Assembly: GCF_000789235.1 (NCBI RefSeq)
Contig: NZ_KN525716.1
Coordinates: 3,670,121 to 3,734,120 of the forward strand
Source: Wocania ichthyoenteri Th78
Lineage (GTDB): Bacteria > Bacteroidota > Bacteroidia > Flavobacteriales > Flavobacteriaceae
Direction of reading: 5' to 3'
DNA: 64,000 nt
Shown here piece after piece: positions 8,472-19,200 of the stretch (its first letter is position 1; each line of letters begins with the position of its first letter). The position numbers and the translations under genes were made by a program. The notes below the pieces were generated by a model. That model did no database searches. It was not told where the DNA came from and saw nothing but the letters and a program-made list of their open reading frames with translations.

Positions 8472-11400
8472 ATGATACAGAATTTCAACCTTGATAAAAA
8501 GAATATCCTAATAAGTCTAATTCTACTTTTGGGAAGTTTTACCTTGTCTCATGCTCAAATAACAGGTTCAACTAGCGTACAAGCTAACAGCACGCATACC
8601 TATCAATTTAATAATGGGCAAAGCCAGTATCCCAATAATTGGATTATATCTGGAGGAACATTATTGAGCTCATGGAAAAGCGGGTCTACCTATTATGTTT
8701 CAGCTAAATGGGATGGAGGTATGAGTAACGGAACTGTAGTGTTTACATCTACAAATAATTATTTATATGTTTCAATAGCCTCATCAGCGCCATCTACACC
8801 TTCTACACCAACTATACAAAGTACCAACTGTGGAAACACTGTTTTGGCTAGAGGAAACCCTCCAAGTGGTGTAACTTGGTATTGGCAAAGCAGTAGTTCA
8901 GGCACAAGTACAAGCAATTCTAGTTCTACAATTACAAAAACTACTGGTAGCACGCAATATTTAAGAGCTAGAAATTCTTCAGGAACATGGAGTAGTTCTT
9001 CAAGTAGTAAGAGCTACAGCATTAATGCTATTCCCGCCGTTCCAAGTGCTCCAACTGTGGTTAATGATTGTGGTAATGCGGTATTAACCAAGGGGAGCTC
9101 ACCAAGTGGCATTACCTGGTACTGGCAAAGTAGTTCTAGTGGCACTAGTACAAGTAATTCAATGACAACAATTAGTAGAACTACGGGCACAGTATATTAC
9201 CTAAGAGCCAGAAATAACTCAACGGGCTGTTGGAGTTCAGCACGAACAATCAATTATACAATTAATAGTGTACCAGGAACCCCGAGTACCCCAACCATAA
9301 CGAATAATTGTGGTAGCACCATATTAACCAGAGGGAGTCACCCAAGCGGACAGACTTTATACTGGCAAAGCAGTAGTGGTGGTACTAGTACAGGCAACTC
9401 GGGTAGTACAGTAACTCGAACCAGTGGTACAGTATATTACCTAAGAGCCAGAAATAACTCAACGGGCTGTTGGAGTTCAGCACGAACAATCAATTATACA
9501 ATTAATAGTGTACCAGGAACCCCGAGTACCCCAACCATAACGAATAATTGTGGTAGCACCATATTAACCAGAGGGAGTCACCCAAGCGGACAGACTTTAT
9601 ACTGGCAAAGCAGTAGTGGTGGTACTAGTACAGGCAACTCGGGTAGTACAGTAACTCGAACCAGTGGTACAGTATATTACCTAAGAGCCAGAAATAACTC
9701 AACGGGTTGTTGGAGTTCAGCACGAACAATCAATTATACAATTAATAGTGTACCAGGAACCCCGAGTACCCCAACCATAACGAATAATTGCGGTAGCACC
9801 ATATTAACCAGAGGGAGTCACCCAAGCGGACAGACTTTATACTGGCAAAGCAGTAGTGGTGGTACTAGTACAGGCAACTCGGGTAGTACAGTAACTCGAA
9901 CCAGTGGTACAGTATATTACCTAAGAGCCAGAAATAACTCAACGGGTTGTTGGAGTTCAGCACGAACAATCAATTATACAATTAATAGTGTACCAGGAAC
10001 CCCGAGTACCCCAACCATAACGAATAATTGCGGTAGCACCATATTAACCAGAGGGAGTCACCCAAGCGGACAGACTTTATACTGGCAAAGCAGTAGTGGT
10101 GGTACTAGTACAGGCAACTCGGGTAGTACAGTAACTCGAACCAGTGGTACAGTATATTACCTAAGAGCCAGAAATAACTCAACGGGTTGTTGGAGTTCAG
10201 CACGAACAATCAATTATACAATTAATAGTGTACCAGGAACCCCGAGTACCCCAACCATAACGAATAATTGCGGTAGCACCATATTAACCAGAGGGAGTCA
10301 CCCAAGCGGACAGACTTTATACTGGCAAAGCAGTAGTGGTGGTACTAGTACAGGCAACTCGGGTAGTACAGTAACTCGAACCAGTGGTACAGTATATTAC
10401 CTAAGAGCCAGAAATAACTCAACGGGTTGTTGGAGTTCAGCACGAACAATCAATTATACTGTAACACAACCAAGTACTTGGTATGCTGATTCAGATGGTG
10501 ATGGCTATGGAAACGCCAGTGTTAATTCAAGTGCTTGCAGTCAACCTCCAAACTATGTAAGCAATAATTATGATTATGATGACACCACTACCAACATTAC
10601 TAACATTGCCCCTCAAAATTTTTACCTAGATAGTGACGGTGATGGGTTTGGAGATCCTAACAACAGTGTTTACTATAGTGTCATGCCATCAGGCTATGTT
10701 GCAAATAATAATGATTTATGTCCTAACGAATCGGGTACAAATAATGGTTGCGATTATACACCTTCAACATTATCCGATGAAAATTATGTGTATACAAGAG
10801 TATATCAAGATCCTATGAGTAATGCATCTGAAATAAATCAAGATTCTGATATTATAGAAAGTATTACTTATTTTGATGGATTAGGCAGACCCATGCAAAA
10901 CATAGGTATAAAGGCTGCTCCTGATAGAAAGGATATCATTACACATGTAGGTTATGATGATTTTGGAAGACAAGATAAAGACTGGTTGCCTTACCATGAA
11001 TCCACTGGAAGTGTAGGAAGCTATCGAGGCGATAAGAGTTTAGTAACACAACAGTACTATCAAGCAAATTATGCTGATGACTTTCCGACTATTATTAACG
11101 CACAAGATATCAATGCCTATTCCCAAAAAGGTTTAGAAGAATCACCACTAAACCGTGTGTTACAACAAGCTGCTCCAGGAGAAGATTGGAAACTCGGTAA
11201 CACTCACGAAATAGAGTTTAATTATCAAAGTAACACGCATGATGCTTTAAACCCTACAGACGCTTCAAAAGATAATGTAAAATTATTTAAAGTTAGTTTA
11301 ACTTTAACATATACACCTACTTTAGTAGACGGTGGCTATTATACAGAACACACCTTGTACAAAACTATTACTAAGGATGAGAACCATAGTGGGACTTTAA

Positions 11401-14309
11401 AGGATCATACCACCGAAGAATTTAAAGACAAACAAGGGCGGGTATTACTAAAAAGAACATACAACAACGAGGTTAAGCATGATACATATTATGTATATGA
11501 CGATTATGGTAATTTAACCTACGTACTACCTCCTTTAATGAATGCAAGTACGGCTAGTTTAACTACTATAAATACCCAGATAAACGATTTAGGCTATCAA
11601 TATAAATATGATAGCAGAAATAGGTTGGTGGAAAAAAGAATACCAGGAAAAGACTGGGAATATATTGTATATGATAATTTAGATAGACCCGTATTAACAC
11701 AAGATGCCAATTTACGAGTTGATGATAAATGGTTATTTACAAAATATGATGCATTTGGGAGAGTAGCCTATACGGGTATTCATACCAATACTTCGTATAC
11801 TAACAGAACCAGTATGCAAAGTAACTTTAACACTCAGAATAATACACCCGAAGAACTGTATGAATCTAAAGATAATAATGGTACAGGCTACGATAATTCG
11901 TATTATACTAATGCTAATTTCCCAAATACCAGCATAGAGTTGCATACAGTAAACTATTATGATGATTATAATTTTGACAAAGCCAGTTTAGTTTTACCAA
12001 GTTCTGTTTTTGGTAAAACAGTAGTTAATTATAACGACACCAATAAAACAAAAACTAAAGGATTGGCAACAGGTAGTAGAGTTCGTGTTTTAAATGTTAG
12101 TCCAGCAAAGTGGATAACCACGGTAACAGGTTACAATGTAAAGGGTCAGCCTCTTTATGTGTCTAGTTATAATGCCTATTTAGAAACTACAGATGTTGTT
12201 AAGAGTGAACTTGATTTTGTTGGGAAAGTTACAAAAACGGTAACCAACCATACCAAAGGAGCAACCGCAGTAACAACAGAAGATTTGTTTACTTATGATC
12301 ATGTAGGGCGGTTAAAAAAGCAAACACAAGAGTTAAACAACACCGATGTGCTAGAAGTTATTGTAGAAAATACCTATGATAATTTGGGGCAATTAACCAG
12401 TAAAGCTGTTGGTGGTAAAACCACACAAGGTAGGCTACAAGATGTAGAGTACACCTATAATATACGTGGTTGGTTAAAACAAATAAACAACCCTGCAGTA
12501 TTAGGTAATGACCTGTTTAGTTTTAAACTAAATTACAATACGATCGATTATCATGCACCAAACACTGAAAAAGAACTCTATAATGGCAACATCTCTGAAA
12601 CCGAGTGGAAAACAAAAAACTCAGACCAAGGTTTAAAATGGTATAAGTATAGTTATGATGCTTTAAATCGAATTACAAGTGGTTTGGCAAACTCAAGCAA
12701 TTACAATTTAACTTCGGTTAGTTATGATAAAAATGGAAATATAAATAATCTAGTAAGGCAAGGCGTAAGAGCTATGAGTGGCAGTACTGTTACTAGTTAT
12801 GGCGAAATGGATAATTTAACCTATACCTATCAATCTAATAGTAACAAACTATTAAAGGTTACAGATGCAGCCACACTAGATCAGTATGGGTTTATTGATG
12901 ATGCAGAAAATACAGCACAAGACCTTATTAATGACTATACCTATGATGATAATGGTAATATGCTTTCAGACCAAAATAAAGGCATTACAAGCATTACTTA
13001 CAACCATTTAAATTTACCAACAGATATTTCGATAAACGGTAATGGGAATGTGGGGACAATTTCGTACATTTACGATGCCACTGGAGTAAAGCTTAAAAAG
13101 ATTGTGAGTACAGGAAGTAATACATTATATGCAGGTAATTATGTTTACCAAGAAACTTCGGGCAATGAAGTTTTAAAATTCTTTAACCATCCTGAAGGAT
13201 ATATAGAGCCTAAAGATGAAAATAACTTATCTCTTAGTTATAATTATGTATACCAATACAAAGACCATTTGGGTAATATTAGGTTGAGTTATAAAGACAA
13301 TAACGGCACCCTTGAAATACTAGAAGAAAACAACTACTACCCCTTTGGTATGAAGCATAAAGGTTACAACAACGTAGTAAACTCAACCAATCCAGCTTTA
13401 AAGTATAAATTCGGTGGTAAAGAGTACCAAGATGAACTAGGTCTTGGCTGGTATGATATTACTGCTAGAAACTATGACCCAGCTTTAGGGAGATGGATGA
13501 ATTTAGACCCTTTAGCTGAAATGATGAGGAGACATAGTCCGTATAATTATGCGTTTGATAATCCAATTTATTTTATTGACCCTGATGGGATGATGCCTTT
13601 TGGACCTGGAGACCCACCACCAGGAACTCCCGACCCAGTTGGATGGTTGAAAGAACAAGGAAAATCCTTTTTGTCATGGGTAGGCTCTGGAATTGACGCT
13701 GTAGGAGGTGCTATTAGTGATGCTGGAGACGCAGTGGCAGATTTCTTTCATAATGATGGAGAAAGTTTTAATGCTCCATCTGGTAGTCCAAGTAGAGACT
13801 CTAGTGGCGGTGGAGGAATTTCTTTTACAAGTAAAGATGGAGCTTCTGGAGACCAATCTTTAATAACAAAAGGAGACGCATCAACTGAACAAATAAATGT
13901 TGATGGTATAAAAACCATTGCAAGTATTGTTAAAAAAGCACCAAATGGAGCAAATAAGGGCAGGCCAATGTCTACAAATAATAATGCTTCCACAGCTAAT
14001 ACAGCTGTTAAAAATGTTAAAGCAGGAATGGGACTTAGCAAAAATGCTGTCTCTATAGCGGAAAAAGTTGATGCAGCAACAAGTAGTGGCGGTTCAATGA
14101 GTACGACAAATACAACTGGAGAAGTTTCTACTCAATCTGCAACCACTAGAACTTGGATAACTGCTTCTGACGGTAGTGCTTATAATTTGGTAATAGCAAA
14201 CCATGAGTCTACTGAAAAAGCAAAAACAGATTCTATAATAAAAGTAAACAAAGGAACTACCGTCAATGAAACAAAAATAGATTCAGTGACTATTGATTAT
14301 CACCAATAA
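8472..14309 (+). CDS. Secreted RHS-core protein with tandem Ig-like repeats and orphan C-terminal tail
   Basis: 1945 residues. The order is: signal peptide (about 1-29, ending SHAQ); two diverged and five nearly identical 80-residue Ser/Thr/Gly-rich repeats (about residues 110-656), each with a conserved Cys pair (NNCG and TGCW); two acidic DSDGDGYGN / DSDGDGFGD motifs like thrombospondin type 3 calcium sites (about 665-725); a DUF6443-like region (YFDGLGRPMQ, about 790); long YD repeats; and the RHS core (KDHLGNIRLSY about 1596, then FGGKEYQDELGLGWYDITAR, GRWMNLDPLAE, YAFDNPIYFIDPDGM at about 1702). The last 240 residues are low in cysteine, rich in Gly/Ser/Thr and Asp, and match no toxin fold I know. 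The layout fits a polymorphic toxin with the payload after the core, but toxicity is inferred. Confidence 0.9.
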   Translation: MIQNFNLDKKNILISLILLLGSFTLSHAQITGSTSVQANSTHTYQFNNGQSQYPNNWIISGGTLLSSWKSGSTYYVSAKWDGGMSNGTVVFTSTNNYLYVSIASSAPSTPSTPTIQSTNCGNTVLARGNPPSGVTWYWQSSSSGTSTSNSSSTITKTTGSTQYLRARNSSGTWSSSSSSKSYSINAIPAVPSAPTVVNDCGNAVLTKGSSPSGITWYWQSSSSGTSTSNSMTTISRTTGTVYYLRARNNSTGCWSSARTINYTINSVPGTPSTPTITNNCGSTILTRGSHPSGQTLYWQSSSGGTSTGNSGSTVTRTSGTVYYLRARNNSTGCWSSARTINYTINSVPGTPSTPTITNNCGSTILTRGSHPSGQTLYWQSSSGGTSTGNSGSTVTRTSGTVYYLRARNNSTGCWSSARTINYTINSVPGTPSTPTITNNCGSTILTRGSHPSGQTLYWQSSSGGTSTGNSGSTVTRTSGTVYYLRARNNSTGCWSSARTINYTINSVPGTPSTPTITNNCGSTILTRGSHPSGQTLYWQSSSGGTSTGNSGSTVTRTSGTVYYLRARNNSTGCWSSARTINYTINSVPGTPSTPTITNNCGSTILTRGSHPSGQTLYWQSSSGGTSTGNSGSTVTRTSGTVYYLRARNNSTGCWSSARTINYTVTQPSTWYADSDGDGYGNASVNSSACSQPPNYVSNNYDYDDTTTNITNIAPQNFYLDSDGDGFGDPNNSVYYSVMPSGYVANNNDLCPNESGTNNGCDYTPSTLSDENYVYTRVYQDPMSNASEINQDSDIIESITYFDGLGRPMQNIGIKAAPDRKDIITHVGYDDFGRQDKDWLPYHESTGSVGSYRGDKSLVTQQYYQANYADDFPTIINAQDINAYSQKGLEESPLNRVLQQAAPGEDWKLGNTHEIEFNYQSNTHDALNPTDASKDNVKLFKVSLTLTYTPTLVDGGYYTEHTLYKTITKDENHSGTLKDHTTEEFKDKQGRVLLKRTYNNEVKHDTYYVYDDYGNLTYVLPPLMNASTASLTTINTQINDLGYQYKYDSRNRLVEKRIPGKDWEYIVYDNLDRPVLTQDANLRVDDKWLFTKYDAFGRVAYTGIHTNTSYTNRTSMQSNFNTQNNTPEELYESKDNNGTGYDNSYYTNANFPNTSIELHTVNYYDDYNFDKASLVLPSSVFGKTVVNYNDTNKTKTKGLATGSRVRVLNVSPAKWITTVTGYNVKGQPLYVSSYNAYLETTDVVKSELDFVGKVTKTVTNHTKGATAVTTEDLFTYDHVGRLKKQTQELNNTDVLEVIVENTYDNLGQLTSKAVGGKTTQGRLQDVEYTYNIRGWLKQINNPAVLGNDLFSFKLNYNTIDYHAPNTEKELYNGNISETEWKTKNSDQGLKWYKYSYDALNRITSGLANSSNYNLTSVSYDKNGNINNLVRQGVRAMSGSTVTSYGEMDNLTYTYQSNSNKLLKVTDAATLDQYGFIDDAENTAQDLINDYTYDDNGNMLSDQNKGITSITYNHLNLPTDISINGNGNVGTISYIYDATGVKLKKIVSTGSNTLYAGNYVYQETSGNEVLKFFNHPEGYIEPKDENNLSLSYNYVYQYKDHLGNIRLSYKDNNGTLEILEENNYYPFGMKHKGYNNVVNSTNPALKYKFGGKEYQDELGLGWYDITARNYDPALGRWMNLDPLAEMMRRHSPYNYAFDNPIYFIDPDGMMPFGPGDPPPGTPDPVGWLKEQGKSFLSWVGSGIDAVGGAISDAGDAVADFFHNDGESFNAPSGSPSRDSSGGGGISFTSKDGASGDQSLITKGDASTEQINVDGIKTIASIVKKAPNGANKGRPMSTNNNASTANTAVKNVKAGMGLSKNAVSIAEKVDAATSSGGSMSTTNTTGEVSTQSATTRTWITASDGSAYNLVIANHESTEKAKTDSIIKVNKGTTVNETKIDSVTIDYHQ
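9241..10440 (+). repeat. Five tandem 240-bp direct repeats inside the RHS-core gene
   Basis: Units start at 9241, 9481, 9721, 9961 and 10201, each exactly 240 bp (80 codons), all in frame. Reading the five copies side by side shows only two silent differences: ggc/ggt in the TGC W segment and tgt/tgc in NNCG. Two clearly diverged copies lie upstream (about 8800-9240), and a partial unit follows at 10441. Such identity implies recent expansion by slippage or unequal recombination, and copy number may vary between strains. The unit encodes one Ig-like or PKD-like extracellular module. Confidence 0.97.
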
Positions 14310-14317
14310 AGATTAAC

Positions 14318-15241
14318 ATGAAAAAAAATATTTTACTTTTTGTAATACTAACTTTTATTTTTCTCTTGTCTTGTAATGAAAAAGTAACAACTGAGTTTTA
14401 CGAGAATGGAAATAAATTTAAAAAATATCATAAAAAAGACGGTAAGTATGAAGGAATTTATGAAGAGTATTATCCTGATGGAAACCTAAAAGTTAAGAAG
14501 GTTTTTGAAAATGGAGTTGAAAGGGATTCTATAATTTATTATAATAATAATTCCTCTTCTAGCATTATGAAAATTGAATATTTATCAGTTATAGATTCTG
14601 TCAAGCAAAAATATTTTCATGAAAATGGAAATTTAAAAAAGGAAGGTTTTGTGAATTTGAACAGAAATGCAATTGGAAAATGGGTATTTTATAATGATAA
14701 GAAAGAAATAAGTGCTGTTAGAGAATATAAAAATATTTCTGGCAAAGAGTATTTAAATCAAGAATGGGCATTGAACCCTAGAGGAGACACATTGTACTAT
14801 CAAAGTAATTTTTTTAATTTTTATAGCTCTAGTGACACCATCTATTTGAATGAACCATTTAAAGGGATAGTACGAGTAGACTGCCCCTTATTTAAAGATA
14901 AAGAATCTGAGATATATATACTATTACCACATATAATAGGTAATCTTAATTCTGATTTTTCTAATGAACATAGAATAAAGTTAGATACATTTTATAGTTT
15001 AAAAAAGGATATTAAAAATCAAAAATGGTTCTCTAATGAACAAGCTAAATATCCGTATATAGCTGCTTTTGGTAAAAAAAGCCTGAAAAAAGGTAAGAAT
15101 ATTATTAGAGGGATTATTTTGGAGTCTTATTTTGATAAAAATAAATCTGTTGATATAATGCATCGTAAATATTTTGAAAAAGAAATTTTTGTTAAAGATA
15201 GTATAGGTAGTGTTCCAAATTTAAAAGAAAACCAAACATAG
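14318..15241 (+). CDS. MORN-repeat (YwqK-like) lipoprotein, candidate RHS immunity protein
   Basis: 307 residues. A lipoprotein signal ends in LLSC (Cys at about 19), so the mature protein is probably membrane-anchored. Residues about 25-150 contain MORN_2-type repeats (FYENGN, YEEYYPDGNLK, YFHENGNLKKEG, KWVFYNDKKE), the family annotated as YwqK antitoxins. The C-terminal half is a Lys-rich domain I do not recognise. It starts 8 bp after the RHS-core gene, the usual place for the immunity gene of a polymorphic toxin. The sequence is visibly richer in A and T than the RHS gene before it, which would fit exchange of toxin tail and immunity gene as a cassette. Immunity function is inferred from location and family only. 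Confidence 0.8.
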   Translation: MKKNILLFVILTFIFLLSCNEKVTTEFYENGNKFKKYHKKDGKYEGIYEEYYPDGNLKVKKVFENGVERDSIIYYNNNSSSSIMKIEYLSVIDSVKQKYFHENGNLKKEGFVNLNRNAIGKWVFYNDKKEISAVREYKNISGKEYLNQEWALNPRGDTLYYQSNFFNFYSSSDTIYLNEPFKGIVRVDCPLFKDKESEIYILLPHIIGNLNSDFSNEHRIKLDTFYSLKKDIKNQKWFSNEQAKYPYIAAFGKKSLKKGKNIIRGIILESYFDKNKSVDIMHRKYFEKEIFVKDSIGSVPNLKENQT

Positions 15242-15415
15242 CGTAATCCCCTAGCTGTTCCCTAGGGTAATGGATTAAATTAGTGGGTAATTAATTTTTT
15301 TAATTTAACTCATTAAGAATCAATAAAATAAAATCAATTTTAAAACTAAAACAGGTGTGCTTATGGGCTACTTGTTTTGGTTTAAGCTCCGTAAAGCTTT
15401 TAAAATTAACGACCT

Positions 15416-15452
15416 AAACACCCTTATGGGTTAAAATAGTGGGTGTTTTTTT
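15416..15452 (+). terminator. Rho-independent terminator after the RHS/immunity operon
   Basis: Inverted repeat AAACACCC (15416-15423) and GGGTGTTT (15441-15448) is followed directly by more T residues. The loop is 17 nt. It separates the MORN gene, which ends at 15241, from the operator array at 15460. A smaller stem (ccctag 15249-15254 / ctaggg 15262-15267) lies just after the MORN stop but has no T-tract. The rest of 15242-15415 shows nothing I can name. Confidence 0.7.
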
Positions 15453-15459
15453 AAAATTT

Positions 15460-15516
15460 GCTTACTAAGAGTAAGCTTTTAGCTTCTTCATACTCTAAAA
15501 AAAACGAATACTTTTA
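15460..15516 (+). promoter_or_regulatory. Operator and promoter upstream of the IS1-like gene
   Basis: GCTTACT (15460-15466), then AGTAAGC (15470-15476), a 5-bp spacer and the degenerate half GCTTCTT (15482-15488). The two right halves are 22 bp apart. TACTTTTA at 15509-15516 starts 21 bp after the last half-site, as in the other promoters of the set, and lies 25 bp upstream of the TTG start at 15541. It could serve both the IS1-like gene and the T9SS cargo gene that follows 66 bp later. Confidence 0.6.
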
Positions 15517-15540
15517 TACCAAAAAGAAAGTAAGCGTGTT

Positions 15541-16218
15541 TTGAATTGTAAAAAGTGCAAAAATAAATGTATAAAAAATGGCTTTCAAATAAATGCAAAG
15601 CAACGTTTTTATTGTAAATACTGCAAAATAAGTTTACAATGTACTTATGCTTATAAAGCTTATAATTTGTCAACAAACTATCAGGTTTATTGTTTACTAA
15701 TAAATAGTTGTGGTATTAACGATATTTCAAGAATATTAAACATAGCCAGAAATACAGTTAAACGGCGTATATTTCTTTTATCAAAACACATAAGAATTCC
15801 TCTAAACAACACCTATAATGAAAGTTACGAAATAGATGAGATGCACGTTAAAGTTTTGGGTATGGGCAAGCATTGCTATATAAGTTATGCTATTAATAGA
15901 AAAACAAAAGCGGTTATTAACTTTTGCATTGGTGGTAAATCTGCTGTACAATTAGCAAAGGTTGTTAACCCTGTATTGTTATTACATCCAAAACGCATAT
16001 ACACAGAAAAGCTTGCATCATACAAAAGAATAATTCCAGAACATATTCATAAAACTGGTAAATCGTTAACAAACCATATAGAACGTTACCATCTTACTTT
16101 ACGTACACATTTAAAATGTTTATCAAGAAAAACAATTTGTTACTCTAAAAGCATCAAGAGTTTAGAAGCTATATTACGGTTGTATTTTTTTGGGCATACT
16201 TTAAATTTAAGAGGCTAG
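15541..16218 (+). CDS. IS1-family transposase-like protein, possibly inactive or domesticated
   Basis: 225 residues from a TTG start; the start fits because the family begins with the zinc-binding CxxC cluster, seen here as CKKC and CKYC (residues about 3-28). A helix-turn-helix region follows (about 55-80). The DDE core has the first Asp in EIDEMHVKV (about 100) and the final Glu in NHIERYHLTLRTHLK (about 181), then the family tail RKTICYSKS. At the second acidic site the usual Y-T-D is Y-T-E (IYTEKLASY), which may disable catalysis. I found no convincing terminal inverted repeats or target duplication on either side, and the gene is preceded by the regulon operator. It is either a decayed IS copy or a recruited DNA-binding protein. 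Confidence 0.85.
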   Translation: MNCKKCKNKCIKNGFQINAKQRFYCKYCKISLQCTYAYKAYNLSTNYQVYCLLINSCGINDISRILNIARNTVKRRIFLLSKHIRIPLNNTYNESYEIDEMHVKVLGMGKHCYISYAINRKTKAVINFCIGGKSAVQLAKVVNPVLLLHPKRIYTEKLASYKRIIPEHIHKTGKSLTNHIERYHLTLRTHLKCLSRKTICYSKSIKSLEAILRLYFFGHTLNLRG

Positions 16219-16284
16219 TAATTGACATTGAGAGCATGAATAATTTATGAGATATTTCTTATATTAGCATACTATAATTTTACA

Positions 16285-19200
16285 ATGACAAAAGAAAATT
16301 ATTTTTTTATTTTTTTAATAATCTCTAGTCAACTTATAGCTCAAAAAGAGGCTAACATTTGGTATTTTGGAGACCATGCAGGCTTAGATTTTAATAGTGG
16401 TACTCCAGTAGCTTTATTAGATGGGCAATTATCAACTATGGAAGGTTGTGCCACAATTTCTGATAATAATGGAAGCTTGTTATTTTATACAGATGGGATA
16501 ACAGTATGGGATAAAAGCCATAATGTTATGCTTAATGGTAATGGTTTGTTGGGGAGTGATGATAGTACACAATCGGCTTTAATTGTTCCTAAACCAAATT
16601 CAAAAGAAGTATTTTATATTTTTACTGTAGATTCTCAAGCAGGAAATAATGGGTTACACTATTCTGAAGTAAATTTAACCCTAAATGGAGGTTTGGGAGG
16701 CATAACAGCAAACAAAAATATAAATTTATTAACTAGAAGCACTGAACAAATTACAGCAGTAGTTCATGGTAACGGATCAGATTATTGGGTGGTATGTCAC
16801 CCCTGGGATAGTAATAAGTTTAATTCTTTTCTTATAACAGATTTAGGAGTAAATCTAACACCAGTTGAAAGTGTAACGCCTTTAATGATTACATGGCCTC
16901 CTGGATCAGACGGTACCAATGCTTCAGTAGGTCAATTAAAAGTGTCTCCAGATGGCACTAAATTAGGTGTTGTTAATGTAACTATTGGAACTCACGTTGC
17001 AGATTTTGATAACCAAACAGGGAAAGTGAGCAATATGATACAAATCTCTACCAGACCTATAGATTATGGGCTTGAATTTTCCCCTTCAAGTAAATTAATG
17101 TATGTAACATCTCAATTAGGTAATACCATTGATGGAATTCATTCTCTTTTTCAATATAATGTTGAGGCGTTCGATATAGCATCATCAGAAATACTTATAG
17201 CCAGAGAGTTTGGCTTAGGGTATGCTTTACAGTTGGCTACTAATAAAAAAATTTATGCTGCATTAGGTGGCTCTGGTTATTTAGGAAGTATTGAAAGCCC
17301 CAATATTATTGGAACAGGCTGTAATTTTATTTTTCAATCTGTAAATTTAAATGGAAGACTAGAACTTGCAGGACTTCCACCATTTATTCAATCTTTTTTT
17401 AACATCAGTACTTTTGACCTTGAAAACACCTGCTTTGGGGATGCTACAAAATTTACATTAAACGACACTGTTGATTCTGTTGTTTGGGATTTTGGCGACC
17501 CAACATCTGGAGTAAATAATACATCCACAGATTTAGAACCAACACATGTATTTTCTAACCTAGGAACTTATCAGGTAAGTGTTACAGCTACCGTTGGTGC
17601 AGAAACTGATACGGAAACTGAAATTATAACCATTTATGAACAGCCTGTAGCAACAAAACCTCACGATATTTTATTATGCGATTTAGTTGGAGATATTACT
17701 TTTGATCTTGTTAGCCATAACATATTTGTCCTTAATGGTCTAGACCCAAATGTTTTTGGAGTAAATTATTATGAAGGGATGACAAACTATACCAATGGAA
17801 TTAAAATAGATATCCCTGAAGGTTATACAAATGCTTCAAGTTTTTTTACGCAAGAAATTATAGCCGAAGTTTATAACAAACAAAATCCAGAGTGTACAGA
17901 TATTACAGATTTTAACATTGGAATATATAAAACACCACAATTAGAATCATCAGCAAACCTTTTAAGCTTAACACAATGTGATGATTCTAATTCAGGGTCA
18001 GATACTGATGGAATAGCTGAATTTGATTTAACACAACAAGAACAGTATTTATTGCTTAACGGGGTCGCCTCAGAGGTGCATTATAATTACTTTACAGATG
18101 CAGCTTCAACTCAACCAATTGCATCACCAAATTCTTTTATAAACACACAAAACCCGCAAACTATATATGTTGAAGGTGTTAGTAATATAAATAATCAATG
18201 TAAAACAAGCACCTCATTTATAGTTGAAGTTTTGGAATTGCCAACTATAACTCCAATGGTAGAACTGAAACAATGTGATGAGGACTTAGATGGGTTTTTT
18301 AGTGCGTTTAATTTAAATGAAGTTATAAACGAAATAACAAGTAATACAGCTAATGAAACTGTTACTTTTTATGAATCTCTGGCAGATGCAGAACAAAATA
18401 ACAATGTTATAACTAACCCTAAAACATACTCTAATCAAACTTCAAGTTCAGACACTGTTTGGGTTAGGGTAGAAAACATTAATGGCTGTTTTAGGACTTC
18501 TCAAGTTAATTTAACGGTAACCACAACACAAATACCAAGTACATTTATTAGGGAATTTTATGCCTGTGATGATGATACTGATGGAGTTTCAAATTTTGAT
18601 TTTAGTAGTGTGCATTCTGAAATAGAAGCTATGTTCCCTATAGGTCAGGAATTAATTATTGCTTATTATAGAAATGAAGCAGATGCTTTGGCAGAAGAAA
18701 ACAAAATTGATGATATAACAAATTACAGAAATATTGCCTATCCAAATACACAACAAATTTATGTTAGAGTAGATAGTAAAGTAGATAACGATTGCTTAGG
18801 TTTAGGTGCACATATTAATTTGTATGTAGAGACGCAACCCATAGCAAACTCAGTAGTCATTGAAAGGGAATGTGACTATGATCTAGATGGAATATATTCT
18901 TTTGACACATCACAAGTTGAAACACAATTGCTTAGCGGGCAATCATTATCAGAGGTTACAGTAACATATTTTGATGAGAATAATAATTCATTAACAAGTC
19001 CATTACCAAATCCGTTTTTAACAGCAAGTCAAACAATTACTATAAGAGTAACAAATAATAATGTTAGTGATGGAAGCTGTTTTGATGAAACCACTTTAGA
19101 ATTTATTGTAGATGCTCAACCTCTAGCTAATCCAGTTGCAAATCAAGTAGCTTGTGATGATGGAATAGATGATACTGATGGATTTTATGAATTCGATACC

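Noticed and set aside
9241-10440. Regular repeats considered as a CRISPR array
   Set aside because: The unit is 240 bp, the whole unit is repeated with no variable spacers, and it is in frame in a secreted protein.
13748-14041. Antisense open frame of 97 codons opposite the RHS C-terminal tail, considered as an antitoxin
   Set aside because: The composition mirrors the sense Gly/Ser/Asp-rich coding sequence, there is no start signal, and it lies fully within the RHS gene.
4465-14309. RHS proteins considered as T9SS cargo
   Set aside because: Neither has a type A or type B T9SS C-terminal domain; they have only Sec signal peptides, so their final export route is open.
15529-15535. Single AGTAAGC just before the IS1-like start codon
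   Set aside because: No partner GCTTACT 5 bp downstream and it is out of register with the 22-bp array.
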